This document shows, in pieces, positions 42,756 to 51,127 of a DNA stretch of 53,513 bases. Position numbers and translations under genes: made by a program. Under the pieces are notes generated by a model. That model was not told the DNA's origin and searched no databases. It saw nothing but the letters and a program-made list of their open reading frames with translations. Source of the DNA: an uncultured Oscillibacter sp. (lineage in GTDB: Bacteria; Bacillota; Clostridia; Oscillospirales; Oscillospiraceae). Position 1 is the first letter of the stretch. The number at the start of each line of letters is the position of its first letter. The DNA is taken from the NCBI GenBank assembly GCA_902476875.1, contig CABSFC010000006.1, positions 1-53,513 of the forward strand. The letters run 5' to 3'.

Positions 42756-43831
42756 AGAGATTGATCTGTCTGCTGTTTGCCATCATGGCGCTGACCGTCT
42801 CCGCCCGGGCGGCGGAGCTGCCCCGGGAGCTGACCGGCGCTCTGCCGGAGGGGGCCGCAGAGCTGCTGGAGGGTGTGGACCCGTCGGACGCCCGGGGCTT
42901 TTCAGGCGGCGTGGAGCGTATTCTGGAGAAGATGGGGGAACGGGTCGGAGATGTTCTCCGCCAGCGGGTCCGGGGCGCGGCGTCGGTGCTGCTGGTAGTG
43001 GTGCTGTGCGGCGCGGTGGATGGGTTCGGCCAGGGCGCGGGCGGCGGGAAGACGGCGGTGTTTCTGCCCATGGCGGGGGCGCTGTCGGTGACGCTGCTGA
43101 CGGCGGGGAGCCTGGATTCCCTCATCGGCCTGGGGGCGGAGACCATCGGAGAGCTGAACGTGTTTTCCAAGGCGCTGCTGCCCACCCTGGCGGCGGCCAC
43201 GGCGGCCTCCGGCGCGGTGACCACCGCCACCTTCCAGCAGGTGGCCACCGTGTTTCTGGCGGAAGTGCTGATGGAGCTGATCGACGGGCTGCTGATGCCG
43301 CTGGTGTATCTGTACATCGGCGTTTTGACTGCGGGGGCCTGCCTGCCGGAGAACCGGCTGGCCCCCATTGCCGACGGTCTGAAAAAGCTTGTCACCTGGA
43401 TGCTGACCACGGCGCTGCTGCTGTTCACGGTGTACCTGTCCGTGGCGAGGGTCATCACCGGAGCGGCGGACGGGGCCACGGTGAAGGTGGCGAAGGCCGC
43501 CATTTCCGGCGTGGTGCCGGTGGTGGGCGGGATCATCGCGGAGGCATCGGAGACGGTGCTGGCGGGAGCGGGGCTGCTGAAAAGCACCATCGGCGTGTTC
43601 GGCATGCTGGCGATCCTGGCCGCCTGCGCCTACCCCTTTTTGCAGCTGGGCGTCCAGTACCTGCTGTACAAGCTGACGGCCTTTCTGGCCGGGGCGGTGG
43701 GGGCGCCCGGGCTCTGCAAGCTCATCGACGGCCTGGGCGGCGCTTTCGGCCTGGTGCTGGGCATGACGGGGAGCTGTGCGGTGCTTCTGCTGGTGTCGGT
43801 GCTGTCCTCCGTGGCGGCGGTGACGCCGTGA
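42752..43831 (+). CDS. spoIIIAE: Stage III sporulation protein AE
   Basis: 359 residues: signal sequence (MKRLICLLFAIMALTVSARAA), an extracytoplasmic N-terminal part, and eight or so hydrophobic helices. Central membrane component of the channel. Starts in ATGA overlap with spoIIIAD. Confidence 0.93.
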   Translation: MKRLICLLFAIMALTVSARAAELPRELTGALPEGAAELLEGVDPSDARGFSGGVERILEKMGERVGDVLRQRVRGAASVLLVVVLCGAVDGFGQGAGGGKTAVFLPMAGALSVTLLTAGSLDSLIGLGAETIGELNVFSKALLPTLAAATAASGAVTTATFQQVATVFLAEVLMELIDGLLMPLVYLYIGVLTAGACLPENRLAPIADGLKKLVTWMLTTALLLFTVYLSVARVITGAADGATVKVAKAAISGVVPVVGGIIAEASETVLAGAGLLKSTIGVFGMLAILAACAYPFLQLGVQYLLYKLTAFLAGAVGAPGLCKLIDGLGGAFGLVLGMTGSCAVLLLVSVLSSVAAVTP

Positions 43832-44301
43832 TCGGGGCGGTGCGGGCGTGGCTCACCTCCATCGTGGCGGTGACGCTGCTGCTGTCCGTTGCCCAGACGC
43901 TGATCCCGGAGGGGACCATCCGTAAGATCGCGTCCTTCACCGGCGGGCTGATTTTGCTGGCGGCGCTGCTCCAGCCGGTGCTGCGGACGGACCTGGCGGC
44001 GCTGCGGCTGGACTTCGGGGACTATGAGCGGGCCGTCGCCCGGCGGCAGGAGGAACTGGAGGCCGCGGGAAAAGAAGCGCTGGCAGAGCTCATAGAGACG
44101 CAAACCGCCGCATATATATCGGACAAAGCGGACGCGCTGGGGCTGTCCGTGGAGGTCCGTGTGGAGACGGAGACGGGGGACGGCGGCGTCCCGGTCCCGG
44201 TATCCGTCCGGTTGAAGGGCCACCGCTCCGAGGCGCTGGCGGCGTACATCGAAGGGGAGCTGGGCATCCCCCGGGAGAGGCAGGTATGGTCGGAACGATG
44301 A
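43828..44301 (+). CDS. spoIIIAF: Stage III sporulation protein AF
   Basis: 157 residues from a GTG overlapping the spoIIIAE stop (GTGA). Two N-terminal helices (VRAWLTSIVAVTLLLSV and FTGGLILLAALLQPV) are followed by a coiled-coil and a ring-building-like soluble domain. Confidence 0.9.
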   Translation: MIGAVRAWLTSIVAVTLLLSVAQTLIPEGTIRKIASFTGGLILLAALLQPVLRTDLAALRLDFGDYERAVARRQEELEAAGKEALAELIETQTAAYISDKADALGLSVEVRVETETGDGGVPVPVSVRLKGHRSEALAAYIEGELGIPRERQVWSER

Positions 44302-44807
44302 AACTTGGAGGAGTTCGAAAGCTATGGGACAAATACAAATTCGCGGCGTTGGTGGCGCTGATCGGCGCAGGGCTGCTGCTGTGGCCGAGTGGGAGCGGCG
44401 GTACGTCGGGGAGCGCCGAAGCGCCCCGGGCGGAGGCGGCGGAGATCCGGGACATCCAGGGGGAGATGGAGGAGATCCTTGGGACCATCAGCGGCGTGGG
44501 GCAGGTGAAGGTGATGCTGACGGAGGACTCCGACGGCGAGCGGCAGCTGGCCCAGGACACCGAGCTGGCGTACAGCGGCGACACGAGGGCGCCGGAGGAC
44601 TACTCCAGGCGCTCCGAGACCGTGCTGGTGGGAAACGGGTCCGGCGGCGGGACGGTGGTGGTCCGGACGGTGTATCCGACTTACCGGGGGGCGCTGGTGG
44701 TGTGCCAGGGCGGCGACCGGGCGGAGGTCCGGCTGGCGGTGACAGAGGCGGTGGCGGCGCTGACCGGCCTTTCCGCGGACCGCATCACAGTGGCAAAATG
44801 GCAGTGA
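44286..44807 (+). CDS. spoIIIAG: Stage III sporulation protein AG
   Basis: 173 residues: one helix at about 19-35 (FAALVALIGAGLLLWPS), linker, then the ring-forming domain with ISGVGQVKVMLTEDSDGE and VAALTGLSADRITVAKW. Forms the 30-fold ring in Bacillus. ATG at 44286 has GGGAGAGG before it; an ATG at 44298 in ATGA overlap with spoIIIAF is the alternative. Confidence 0.9.
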   Translation: MVGTMKLGGVRKLWDKYKFAALVALIGAGLLLWPSGSGGTSGSAEAPRAEAAEIRDIQGEMEEILGTISGVGQVKVMLTEDSDGERQLAQDTELAYSGDTRAPEDYSRRSETVLVGNGSGGGTVVVRTVYPTYRGALVVCQGGDRAEVRLAVTEAVAALTGLSADRITVAKWQ

Positions 44808-44830
44808 TCGTTTGGAGGAGGAGCAAGAAC

Positions 44831-45388
44831 ATGAATACAAGATGGAAGCGGAACACGGTGGTGGCCACCATGGCGGTGCTGGTGTGCGCGGCAGTGGCGC
44901 TGAACTGGAAATACTCCGGTCAGGAGGCCCTGCGGGACGCGGAGGAGACCGGCACCAAAATCTTGGGCGAGGCAACGCTGGTCTCCGGCCAGGAGGAGGA
45001 CGGCGCGGTGGACGAGACCGCGGTGTACACCGGCTCGGACTACTTCGCGTCGGCCCGGCTGACCCGGCAGCAGGCCCGGGACAACGCCATCTCCCTCCTG
45101 CAGGAGGCGGCGGCCCAGGAGGACGCGGACCAGAGCGTGGCCAACGAGGCGTCGGAGAGCATCCAGGTCCTGGCGTCCTACACCCTGCAGGAGGCCCAGG
45201 TGGAGAACCTGGTCACCGCCAAGGGCTACACGGACTGCGTGGCCTTCATGGGGGACGGCAGCATCAGCGTGGTGGTTTCCACCCAGAGCGGAGAGCTGAC
45301 GGGGGAGGACGTGGCGAAGATCACGGACATCGCCATGTCGGAGACGGGACTGCCCGCCAGCTGCATCAAGATCATGGCGGCAAATTAG
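44831..45388 (+). CDS. spoIIIAH: Stage III sporulation protein AH
   Basis: 185 residues: N-terminal membrane helix (about 9-26) and a ring domain related to YscJ/FliF (ARDNAISLLQEAAAQ..., GYTDCVAFMGDGSISVVV). Binds SpoIIQ across the intermembrane space. GGAGGAGG before the ATG. Last gene of the operon. Confidence 0.92.
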   Translation: MNTRWKRNTVVATMAVLVCAAVALNWKYSGQEALRDAEETGTKILGEATLVSGQEEDGAVDETAVYTGSDYFASARLTRQQARDNAISLLQEAAAQEDADQSVANEASESIQVLASYTLQEAQVENLVTAKGYTDCVAFMGDGSISVVVSTQSGELTGEDVAKITDIAMSETGLPASCIKIMAAN

Positions 45389-45391
45389 CTG

Positions 45392-45420
45392 TTGTAATTT
45401 CCGGGATATCATGGTAAAAT
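45392..45420 (+). promoter_or_regulatory. Promoter of the Asp23-nusB group
   Basis: TTGTAA-N17-TAAAAT just after the spoIIIAH stop; leader of about 80 bases. Confidence 0.65.
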
Positions 45421-45506
45421 ACCTATTCAGGAATATCAAAAGGCGCGGGCCGGCCAGGCGGAGCGCTGATCTTACTGAAGATATCACGGATAAGGAGAAG
45501 CATATC

Positions 45507-45884
45507 ATGGCCGAAAGCAAGGAATATATGACGCTGCCGGAGGAGAACGGGAGCATCAACATCTCTGAGGAGGTCATTGCCGCCATCGCCGTGGGCGCTG
45601 TCCGCGAGGTGGAGGGCGTGTCCGGCATGATGACCACCATGGGCAACAGCGTTACCGACCTGGTGAACAACAAGAAGAACGCCCAGAAGGGAACCAGGGG
45701 CGTGAAGATCGACATGACCGGCGCCGCGCTGGTGCTGGACCTGTACCTGACCGTGGAATACGGCCACCCCATCCCCGAGGTGGCGGAAAGCGCCCAGAAA
45801 GCGGTCATCTCCGCTGTGGAGGCTATGACGGGCTGCGCCGTGGAGGCGGTCAACATCCATGTGGGCGGCATGACTCTGGCCTGA
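45507..45884 (+). CDS. Asp23/Gls24 family envelope stress protein
   Basis: 125 residues with the family blocks GSINISEEVIAAIAVGAVREVEGVSGM, VKIDMTGAALVLDLYLTVEYGHPIPEVAESAQ and VNIHVGGM. Abundant membrane-associated protein of Gram-positives, linked to envelope stress. AAGGAGA before the ATG at 45507; often found beside nusB, as here. Confidence 0.94.
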   Translation: MAESKEYMTLPEENGSINISEEVIAAIAVGAVREVEGVSGMMTTMGNSVTDLVNNKKNAQKGTRGVKIDMTGAALVLDLYLTVEYGHPIPEVAESAQKAVISAVEAMTGCAVEAVNIHVGGMTLA

Positions 45885-45926
45885 CGCGGCCTTTTGTGAA
45901 CGAGAGAGAAAAGGACGAATTGCTTT

Positions 45927-46376
45927 ATGGTACGGAATACCGCACGGGAGATCGCGATCCATCTTTCCTATGAGCTGAGCTTCACCGACAAGCCCATCGA
46001 CGAGCTGCTGGACGAGCGCCTGACGGCGGAAACCTTTGCCACCCTGGCGGAGGAGGACGCCCTCTATCAGGAGGCCCCCAACGCCAAGCAGGCGGACTAT
46101 ATCCGGCGGCTGGTGAAGGGCGTGGACGAGCACGCGGCGGAGCTGGACGGCTACATTGCCAAGTACGCCAAGGGCTGGAGCTTTTCCCGCATCCCGCTGG
46201 TGGCGTCCGCCATCATGCGGGTGGCCATGTATGAGATCCTGTACATGCAGGACATCCCCAACGGCGCGGCCATCAACGAGGCGGTGGAGATCGCTAAGAA
46301 GTACGAGACGCCGGAGACGGTGAAATTTATCAACGGCATCCTGGGCAGCTTTGTGCGGCAGGAGGTCTCGGAATAA
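45927..46376 (+). CDS. nusB: Transcription antitermination factor NusB
   Basis: All-helical protein of 149 residues that binds boxA RNA with S10 in rRNA antitermination. Start ARE-I-AIHLSYELSF and C-terminal AINEAVEIAKKYETPETVKFINGILGSF are typical. First gene of the nusB-xseA-xseB-ispA series that precedes OLE loci. Confidence 0.94.
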   Translation: MVRNTAREIAIHLSYELSFTDKPIDELLDERLTAETFATLAEEDALYQEAPNAKQADYIRRLVKGVDEHAAELDGYIAKYAKGWSFSRIPLVASAIMRVAMYEILYMQDIPNGAAINEAVEIAKKYETPETVKFINGILGSFVRQEVSE

Positions 46377-46382
46377 AAAACG

Positions 46383-46435
46383 GCAGAGCGGGGCGGGGCG
46401 GCAGGGCCGCCGCTTGTCCGGCTCTGTCTTTTTTG
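46383..46435 (+). terminator. Possible intrinsic terminator after nusB
   Basis: GCAGAGC can pair with GCTCTGT around an inner GGCGGC/GCCGCC hairpin, followed by CTTTTTT. Branched, so less certain; it may only partly stop transcription into xseA. Confidence 0.55.
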
Positions 46436-46516
46436 CGGGTGGATGAGAATGTCCCGCCCTGGGGGCGGGGGGGGGCCGCAACACGGCGCGCCTCCATTCC
46501 AAAAAAGGAGAATCCC

Positions 46517-47731
46517 ATGGACCAACATATCTTCGGCGTCGCCGAAGTGAATCAACTGGTCAAGTTGCTGCTGGACAACGAACCCATGCTTCAAAACATC
46601 TGCGTCCGCGGCGAGCTGTCCAACTATAAAATGTATCCCTCCGGCCACCATTACTTCACCCTGAAGGACCCGGAGGGAGCTTTGCGCTGCGTCATGTTCC
46701 GGGGACAGGCCAGCCGCCTGCGGTTCCGGCCTGAGAACGGCATGAAGGTCATCGCCCAGGGCCGCATCACCGTATTTCCCCGGGATGGGGCATATCAGTT
46801 GTATTGCAATACCCTGACCCCGGAGGGCGTGGGCGACCTGGCGGTGGCCTTCGAGCAGCTGAAGGCCAAGCTGAACGCGGAGGGCCTGTTCGACCCGGCC
46901 CATAAAAAGCCTCTGCCCGCCTACCCGGAGAAGATCGCCATCGTCACCTCCTCGGCGGGCGCGGCGGTCCACGACATGATCCGGATACTCCGACGCCGGT
47001 ATCCCATTGCAAAGGTGATTTTGCTCCCCGTGCGGGTCCAGGGGGCGGAGGCCCCGCCGGAGATCGCCGGGGCCATCCGGTACGCCGACAAGTGGAAGAT
47101 CGGCGACGTCATCATCACCGGCCGGGGCGGCGGCTCCATGGAGGACCTGTGGGCCTTCAACGACGAGCGGGTGGCCCGGGCCATCTACAACTGTGAGACG
47201 CCCGTGATCTCCGCCGTGGGCCATGAGCCGGACGTGACCATCTCAGACTTTGCGGCGGACGCCCGGGCCAGCACCCCATCCAACGCGGCGGAGATCGCCG
47301 TGCCGGACCAGGTGGAGCTGCTGCGGTGGCTCCGTGGCGCCGGGGAGCGAATGGAGCAGAGTGAGACGGCCCGCCTGGAAGCCCTGCGCCAGCGGCTGGA
47401 TACTCTGGCACACAAGCGGGTGATGACCGACCATCTGGCCTACGTCCAGGACAAGCGGATGGAGCTGGTCCACGTCCAGCAGCGGTTGGGGGACCTGTCC
47501 GGGGCGCTGGTGGCCCGGAAGCGGCAGCGGTTCTCCGCCCTGGCGGCGTCCCTGGACGCTATGAGCCCCCTGAAGGTCCTGGGCCGGGGCTACGCCATGG
47601 CCCAAAATGAGCGTGGACAGATCTTGAAGAGCTATCGGGACGTGACGGCCAGGGAACGGGTGTCCGTGACGTTGGGAGAGGGCGGCTTCACCTGCACAGT
47701 GGACGAGCCCCTTGAGGAGGTAACGAAATGA
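46517..47731 (+). CDS. xseA: Exodeoxyribonuclease VII large subunit
   Basis: 404 residues. N-terminal OB fold (VRGELSNYKMYPSGHHYFTLKD) and catalytic domain with IVTSSAGAAVHDMI, ITGRGGGSMEDLWAFNDE, and PVISAVGHEPDVTISDFAADARASTPSNAAE. Start ATG at 46517 follows AAAAAGGAG; the upstream open frame lies in the terminator-like region. Confidence 0.96.
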   Translation: MDQHIFGVAEVNQLVKLLLDNEPMLQNICVRGELSNYKMYPSGHHYFTLKDPEGALRCVMFRGQASRLRFRPENGMKVIAQGRITVFPRDGAYQLYCNTLTPEGVGDLAVAFEQLKAKLNAEGLFDPAHKKPLPAYPEKIAIVTSSAGAAVHDMIRILRRRYPIAKVILLPVRVQGAEAPPEIAGAIRYADKWKIGDVIITGRGGGSMEDLWAFNDERVARAIYNCETPVISAVGHEPDVTISDFAADARASTPSNAAEIAVPDQVELLRWLRGAGERMEQSETARLEALRQRLDTLAHKRVMTDHLAYVQDKRMELVHVQQRLGDLSGALVARKRQRFSALAASLDAMSPLKVLGRGYAMAQNERGQILKSYRDVTARERVSVTLGEGGFTCTVDEPLEEVTK

Positions 47732-47964
47732 GCGCGAAAAAAGTGACGTTTGAGCAGCAGCTCGCCCGGCTGGAGGAGATCGTGGCGGCGCTGGAAAAGG
47801 GCGACGCCCAGTTAGCGGATTCCTTGGCCCTGTTTGAAGAGGGGACGAAGCTGATCGCCGCCTGCTCCAAACAGCTGGACCAGGCGGAGCAGCAGGTGGT
47901 AAAGCTGATGAAGGGCGCCGACGGCGCGCCGGTGGAGCTGCCCTTTGAGACGCAGGAGGACTGA
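47728..47964 (+). CDS. xseB: Exodeoxyribonuclease VII small subunit
   Basis: 78 residues; FEQQLARLEEIVAALEKGDAQLADSLALFEEG is the family core, forming a helical hairpin that binds XseA. Overlaps xseA by 4 bases. Confidence 0.95.
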   Translation: MSAKKVTFEQQLARLEEIVAALEKGDAQLADSLALFEEGTKLIAACSKQLDQAEQQVVKLMKGADGAPVELPFETQED

Positions 47965-47966
47965 GC

Positions 47967-48866
47967 ATGGAACAGTTTGAACAGCGGATGGAGACGGCCC
48001 GCCGGCTGGTGGAATCGCGTCTCGCGGCGTTTTTTACAGGCGGCGGGCTGGAGGAGGCCATGCGCTACAGCCTGCTGGCCGGGGGCAAGCGCATCCGGCC
48101 CATCCTCGCCATGAAGTTTTGCGAGGCGGCGGGGGGGACTATGGAGGAGGCTCTGGACTTCGGCTGCGGCGTGGAGATGCTCCACACCTATTCCCTGATC
48201 CACGACGACCTGCCCTGCATGGACGACGACGACCTGCGCCGGGGCAAGCCCACCTGCCATAAGGTATTCGGCGAGTGCGTGGCAACCCTGGCGGGGGACG
48301 CGCTCCAGGCCGCGGCGTTCCGGACGGTGCTGTCCGCCGGCGGAGAGTGGCGGCACGGCGGCGGGGCCGCAAGGGCCACGGCGGCCCACATTCTGGCGGA
48401 AGCCGCCGGGGAGCGGGGCATGTGCGGCGGCCAGTACTGGGATACCCTGGGGGACGGCCAGCCCCACACCGAGGCGGAATTGACGGAAATCAACGACAAA
48501 AAGACAGGCGCGCTGCTGCGGGCGGCCTGCATGATGGGCGTGGCCGCCTCCATGGGCCGCCGGGCCGTGGACGACAGCTGCATGGACGCCGCGAAGGAAT
48601 ACGCCTCCAACCTGGGCCTGGCGTTCCAGATCCGGGACGATATGCTGGACGTCATCGGCAGCGCCGAGGAGTTCGGAAAGCCCATCGGCTCCGACGCCTC
48701 CAACGAGAAGACCACCTACGCAACGCTTCTGGGGTTGGAGGAATGTGAGCGCCGGGTGCTGGACTACACGGCCGGGGCCAAGGCCGCCCTGGAGAAGGGG
48801 AAGTGGCTGGGAAGCACGGAGTTTTTGGCCGCCCTGGCGGACAGCCTGGCGGAGCGAAAGAAATAA
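47967..48866 (+). CDS. ispA: Farnesyl diphosphate synthase (polyprenyl synthetase)
   Basis: Condenses isopentenyl diphosphate to geranyl and farnesyl diphosphate, feeding UppS. First Asp-rich motif HDDLPCMDDDDLRRGKP at about 78-94 and second QIRDDMLDV; LLAGGKRIRP at the start. 299 residues, normal length. Two bases after xseB. Confidence 0.95.
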   Translation: MEQFEQRMETARRLVESRLAAFFTGGGLEEAMRYSLLAGGKRIRPILAMKFCEAAGGTMEEALDFGCGVEMLHTYSLIHDDLPCMDDDDLRRGKPTCHKVFGECVATLAGDALQAAAFRTVLSAGGEWRHGGGAARATAAHILAEAAGERGMCGGQYWDTLGDGQPHTEAELTEINDKKTGALLRAACMMGVAASMGRRAVDDSCMDAAKEYASNLGLAFQIRDDMLDVIGSAEEFGKPIGSDASNEKTTYATLLGLEECERRVLDYTAGAKAALEKGKWLGSTEFLAALADSLAERKK

Positions 48867-48870
48867 GAAG

Positions 48871-48901
48871 AAAGGAACTGCCAGATGGCAGTTCCTTTTT
48901 T
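48871..48901. terminator. Bidirectional terminator after ispA
   Basis: AAAGGAACTGCC-AGAT-GGCAGTTCCTTTTTT; also ends the convergent minus-strand gene at 48907. Confidence 0.92.
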
Positions 48902-48906
48902 ACGGT

Positions 48907-50136
48907 TCAGCGGGCCGCCAAGACCCAGATCACGCGGTTCAGCTCCGTCTCTTCCACGGTGAAGGTCACGCCCTGGCAGTCCAGCCGGTCTCCCGCCGCG
49001 GGCACGCGGCCCAGGGAGTCCATCAGCCAGCCGCTGAGGGTGGCCTCGTCGGACTCTTCCCGGATGCCCAGAAGGGAGAAAGCCTTCTGGGGCGACAGGC
49101 TGCCGGCCAGCCGCCAGCGGCCCTCGGAGAGAGGGAGGACGGCTTCCTCCACCTCGTCGTGTTCATCCCAGATTTCGCCCACCAGCTCCTCCAGAATGTC
49201 CTCCATGGTGACGATGCCCAGGGTGCCGCCATACTGGTCCGCCACCACGGCCATATGGGTCTTGCTCCGCTGCAGCTGCCGCAGAAGCGTGCCGATGGAG
49301 ACGGCTGGGGCGGCGTTCAGCACCGGCTTCATCAGGCGGCTGACGGGAAGTCCGGCGGACTCCGGCCCGCAGAGGTCTTTCAGATGTATCACACCCACGA
49401 TGCGGTCGATGGTCCCCTGGTACACCGGCAGGCGGGTATAGCCGCTGGTGTCAAAGACATCGCAGACCGTTTTCCGGTCCGCCTCCAGAGGAACGCCCAC
49501 AATCGCCACCCGGGGCGTCAGGATGTCCTCCGCCGTCAGGTCGTTGAACTCGATGGCGTTGCGGACCAGCTCCCGCTCCTGACTGTCGATGCCGCCGTCC
49601 CGCTCCACCTCGTCCACCAGGAGTAAAAGCTCCTCCTGGGTCAGCCTCCGGTCGTCGCCCATCCGGACAAAGCGGTCCAGCAGGGCCTTCCAACGGGCGA
49701 AAACCCAGGTCACCGGCCGCAGCACTGTCATCAGCAGCCGCAGCAGAGGGGCCGAGAACATGGCCACCGTCTCCGGCGCCTCCTTGGCAAGGCCCTTGGG
49801 GGTGACCTCGCCGAAAAACAGCACCGCCACCGTCACCGCCGCTGTGGACAGGGAGGATCCCAGATCCTCGCCGAACCGGCGCACGAAGAGGATCGTGCCC
49901 AGGGAGGCGATGGCGATATTGACGATGTTGTTGCCCACCAGAAAGGTGGAGAGCAGGTCGTCATACCGGTCTGAGAGGGCCAGCACCAGCTCCGCCCGCC
50001 GTTTTCCCCGGTCCGCCATCAACCGCAGCTTCGTGCGGCTCAGGGAGGAAAAGGCCGTTTCCGTGGCCGAGAAATAGGCGGAGCAGAGGAGAAAAAACGC
50101 GATGAGCAGCAGTTTGCCTATGGTATCGCTTGTCAT
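48907..50136 (-). CDS. CNNM/CorC-HlyC family protein (DUF21-CBS-CorC)
   Basis: 409 residues. Membrane DUF21/CNNM domain (about 1-190, with FSATETAFSSLSRTKLRL and LVGNNIVNIAIASL, VLFFGEVTPKGLAKE), CBS pair (about 205-330, TPRVAIVGVP, TRLPVYQGTIDRIVGVIHLKDL, MAVVADQYGGTLGIVTMEDILEELVGEI) and the C-terminal CorC/HlyC domain. Bacterial members are linked to Mg2+ (or Co2+) transport and resistance. Start ATG at 50136 is preceded by AGAAAGGATT. Transcribed away from the large RNA at 50435. Confidence 0.93.
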   Translation of the reverse strand: MTSDTIGKLLLIAFFLLCSAYFSATETAFSSLSRTKLRLMADRGKRRAELVLALSDRYDDLLSTFLVGNNIVNIAIASLGTILFVRRFGEDLGSSLSTAAVTVAVLFFGEVTPKGLAKEAPETVAMFSAPLLRLLMTVLRPVTWVFARWKALLDRFVRMGDDRRLTQEELLLLVDEVERDGGIDSQERELVRNAIEFNDLTAEDILTPRVAIVGVPLEADRKTVCDVFDTSGYTRLPVYQGTIDRIVGVIHLKDLCGPESAGLPVSRLMKPVLNAAPAVSIGTLLRQLQRSKTHMAVVADQYGGTLGIVTMEDILEELVGEIWDEHDEVEEAVLPLSEGRWRLAGSLSPQKAFSLLGIREESDEATLSGWLMDSLGRVPAAGDRLDCQGVTFTVEETELNRVIWVLAAR

Positions 50137-50399
50137 AAAATGATAATCCTTTCTGTCGCCGGATATGGTTCTGTTCCATGGGGGCAGAATCAACAGCGCA
50201 GACGCCGGAAACGGGCGGGGGACGCCATCGCGGCGGCGGTCCGTCCGTTCCTTCCCTTTAACTGGCGGGGCCCCGCCGGCGAGTATGTCTTATTATAGTG
50301 GAAATAGCGTAAAGGCGCCGTTAAGGATTATGCGCGATTCCCATGAACGGAGACATGTGTCGGGCCAAAAAAATTCACAGTTTGTATATACGGAATATA
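50137..50399. other. Intergenic leader between the CNNM gene and the OLE promoter
   Basis: No gene seen. It holds a GGCGGGGCCCCGCC palindrome at 50264-50277 and, on the minus strand, a TATAAT at 50297-50292 that could be the -10 of the CNNM gene, though its -35 is poor. The minus leader would be about 150 bases. I could not recognise an M-box or other Mg2+ riboswitch in it. Confidence 0.5.
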
Positions 50400-50428
50400 T
50401 TGTATATTTATAAAACCTGTGTTATACT
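50400..50428 (+). promoter_or_regulatory. Promoter of the large noncoding RNA
   Basis: TTGTAT-N17-TATACT in an AT-rich island; predicts a transcript start at about 50435, just before the first paired segment at 50437. Confidence 0.8.
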
Positions 50429-50434
50429 AAGTCT

Positions 50435-51088
50435 CGCTAAGCGGCGGCGCAGTATTCTAGTCAGATCTGCCGTTTCCTAGGGAGGGCCTAAAAATCCTCT
50501 GAAGGGCATATCGATGAAACCTCTGGTGCCTGCTTGAGACGCCCAGTCTTGGGTGGGTGCTGGGGGGAAGCGCGCTTCGCGTGCTTGCGGACTCAGGGCG
50601 CTTTCCAATGGCATGGTTATTCCGACCCTGTTTTCGTGGAGACCTGTTCTTGTGCGCAGACGTACTCCCAACGTGGTATTTCCGGCCTGCGTACGAAGCA
50701 GATTGTGAACCTGCAATGCGGTGCATCGGCGATAGAGCCGTAACGCTGTGTGCAGACGTAGCCTGCCTTGCGTGGGTGTGGTGGATGAGAGGTCAGGCCG
50801 TCGTGTCTCTGGCCAGAGCAACGGACGGCCCCCTGCTCTCTGAAACCACATCTGCAAAAGAGGCTAAAGAAGCGGACGGACTGTGGTGGAAATCACCTAG
50901 GCTGTCCTACCGGGGCAGAAAAAGGATTGCAGTGCGGACTAAGTGGCAATCGGGTAGCATGGACGGGCAACGCCATGCCGCGGCGCTGAAAGGGGAACCG
51001 CCTCCATCGGCAACGAGAGGTGCGCCGCGGGGAAATCCAACCCGCACCTAAGCCGTAAGATTTACTTTTTCTGCTGCCGCCGGCTTAG
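50435..51088 (+). ncRNA. ole: OLE RNA (ornate, large, extremophilic)
   Basis: About 650 nt without a credible ORF, behind its own promoter. The 5' CTAAGC-GGCGGC-GCAG (50437-50452) pairs with 3' CTGC-T-GCCGCC-G-GCTTAG (51071-51088): 16 bp with two single-base bulges. Internal hairpins: AAGCGCG/CGTGCTT (50568-50586), GCCGTC/GACGGC (50797-50829) around CTCTGGCCAGAG, GCATGG/CCATGC (50957-50978), GGTGCG/CGCACC (51019-51048). Size, the downstream four-helix protein, and the nusB-xseA-xseB-ispA...dxs context are those described for OLE RNA, which with OapA forms a membrane ribonucleoprotein tied to Mg2+ homeostasis and alcohol/cold tolerance. The name rests on context and structure; I had no covariance search. 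Exact ends are inferred. Confidence 0.9.
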
Positions 51089-51127
51089 CACAACTTTGAG
51101 AGAGATCCCTCTGCTGGAGGTATTTTT

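Noticed and set aside
50137..50300. M-box (Mg2+) riboswitch before the CNNM gene
   Set aside because: The leader is long enough only at about 150 bases and I could not match the conserved M-box core; left as plain intergenic sequence.
50477..51051. Open frames of 126-164 codons on both strands within the OLE region
   Set aside because: No ribosome sites in the right place, atypical composition, and stems run across them; a structured RNA explains the region better.
50435..51088. RNase P RNA, tmRNA or group II intron as the identity of the large RNA
   Set aside because: No RNase P core motifs, no tmRNA tRNA-like ends, and no intron-encoded protein or recognisable domain V; size and context fit OLE.
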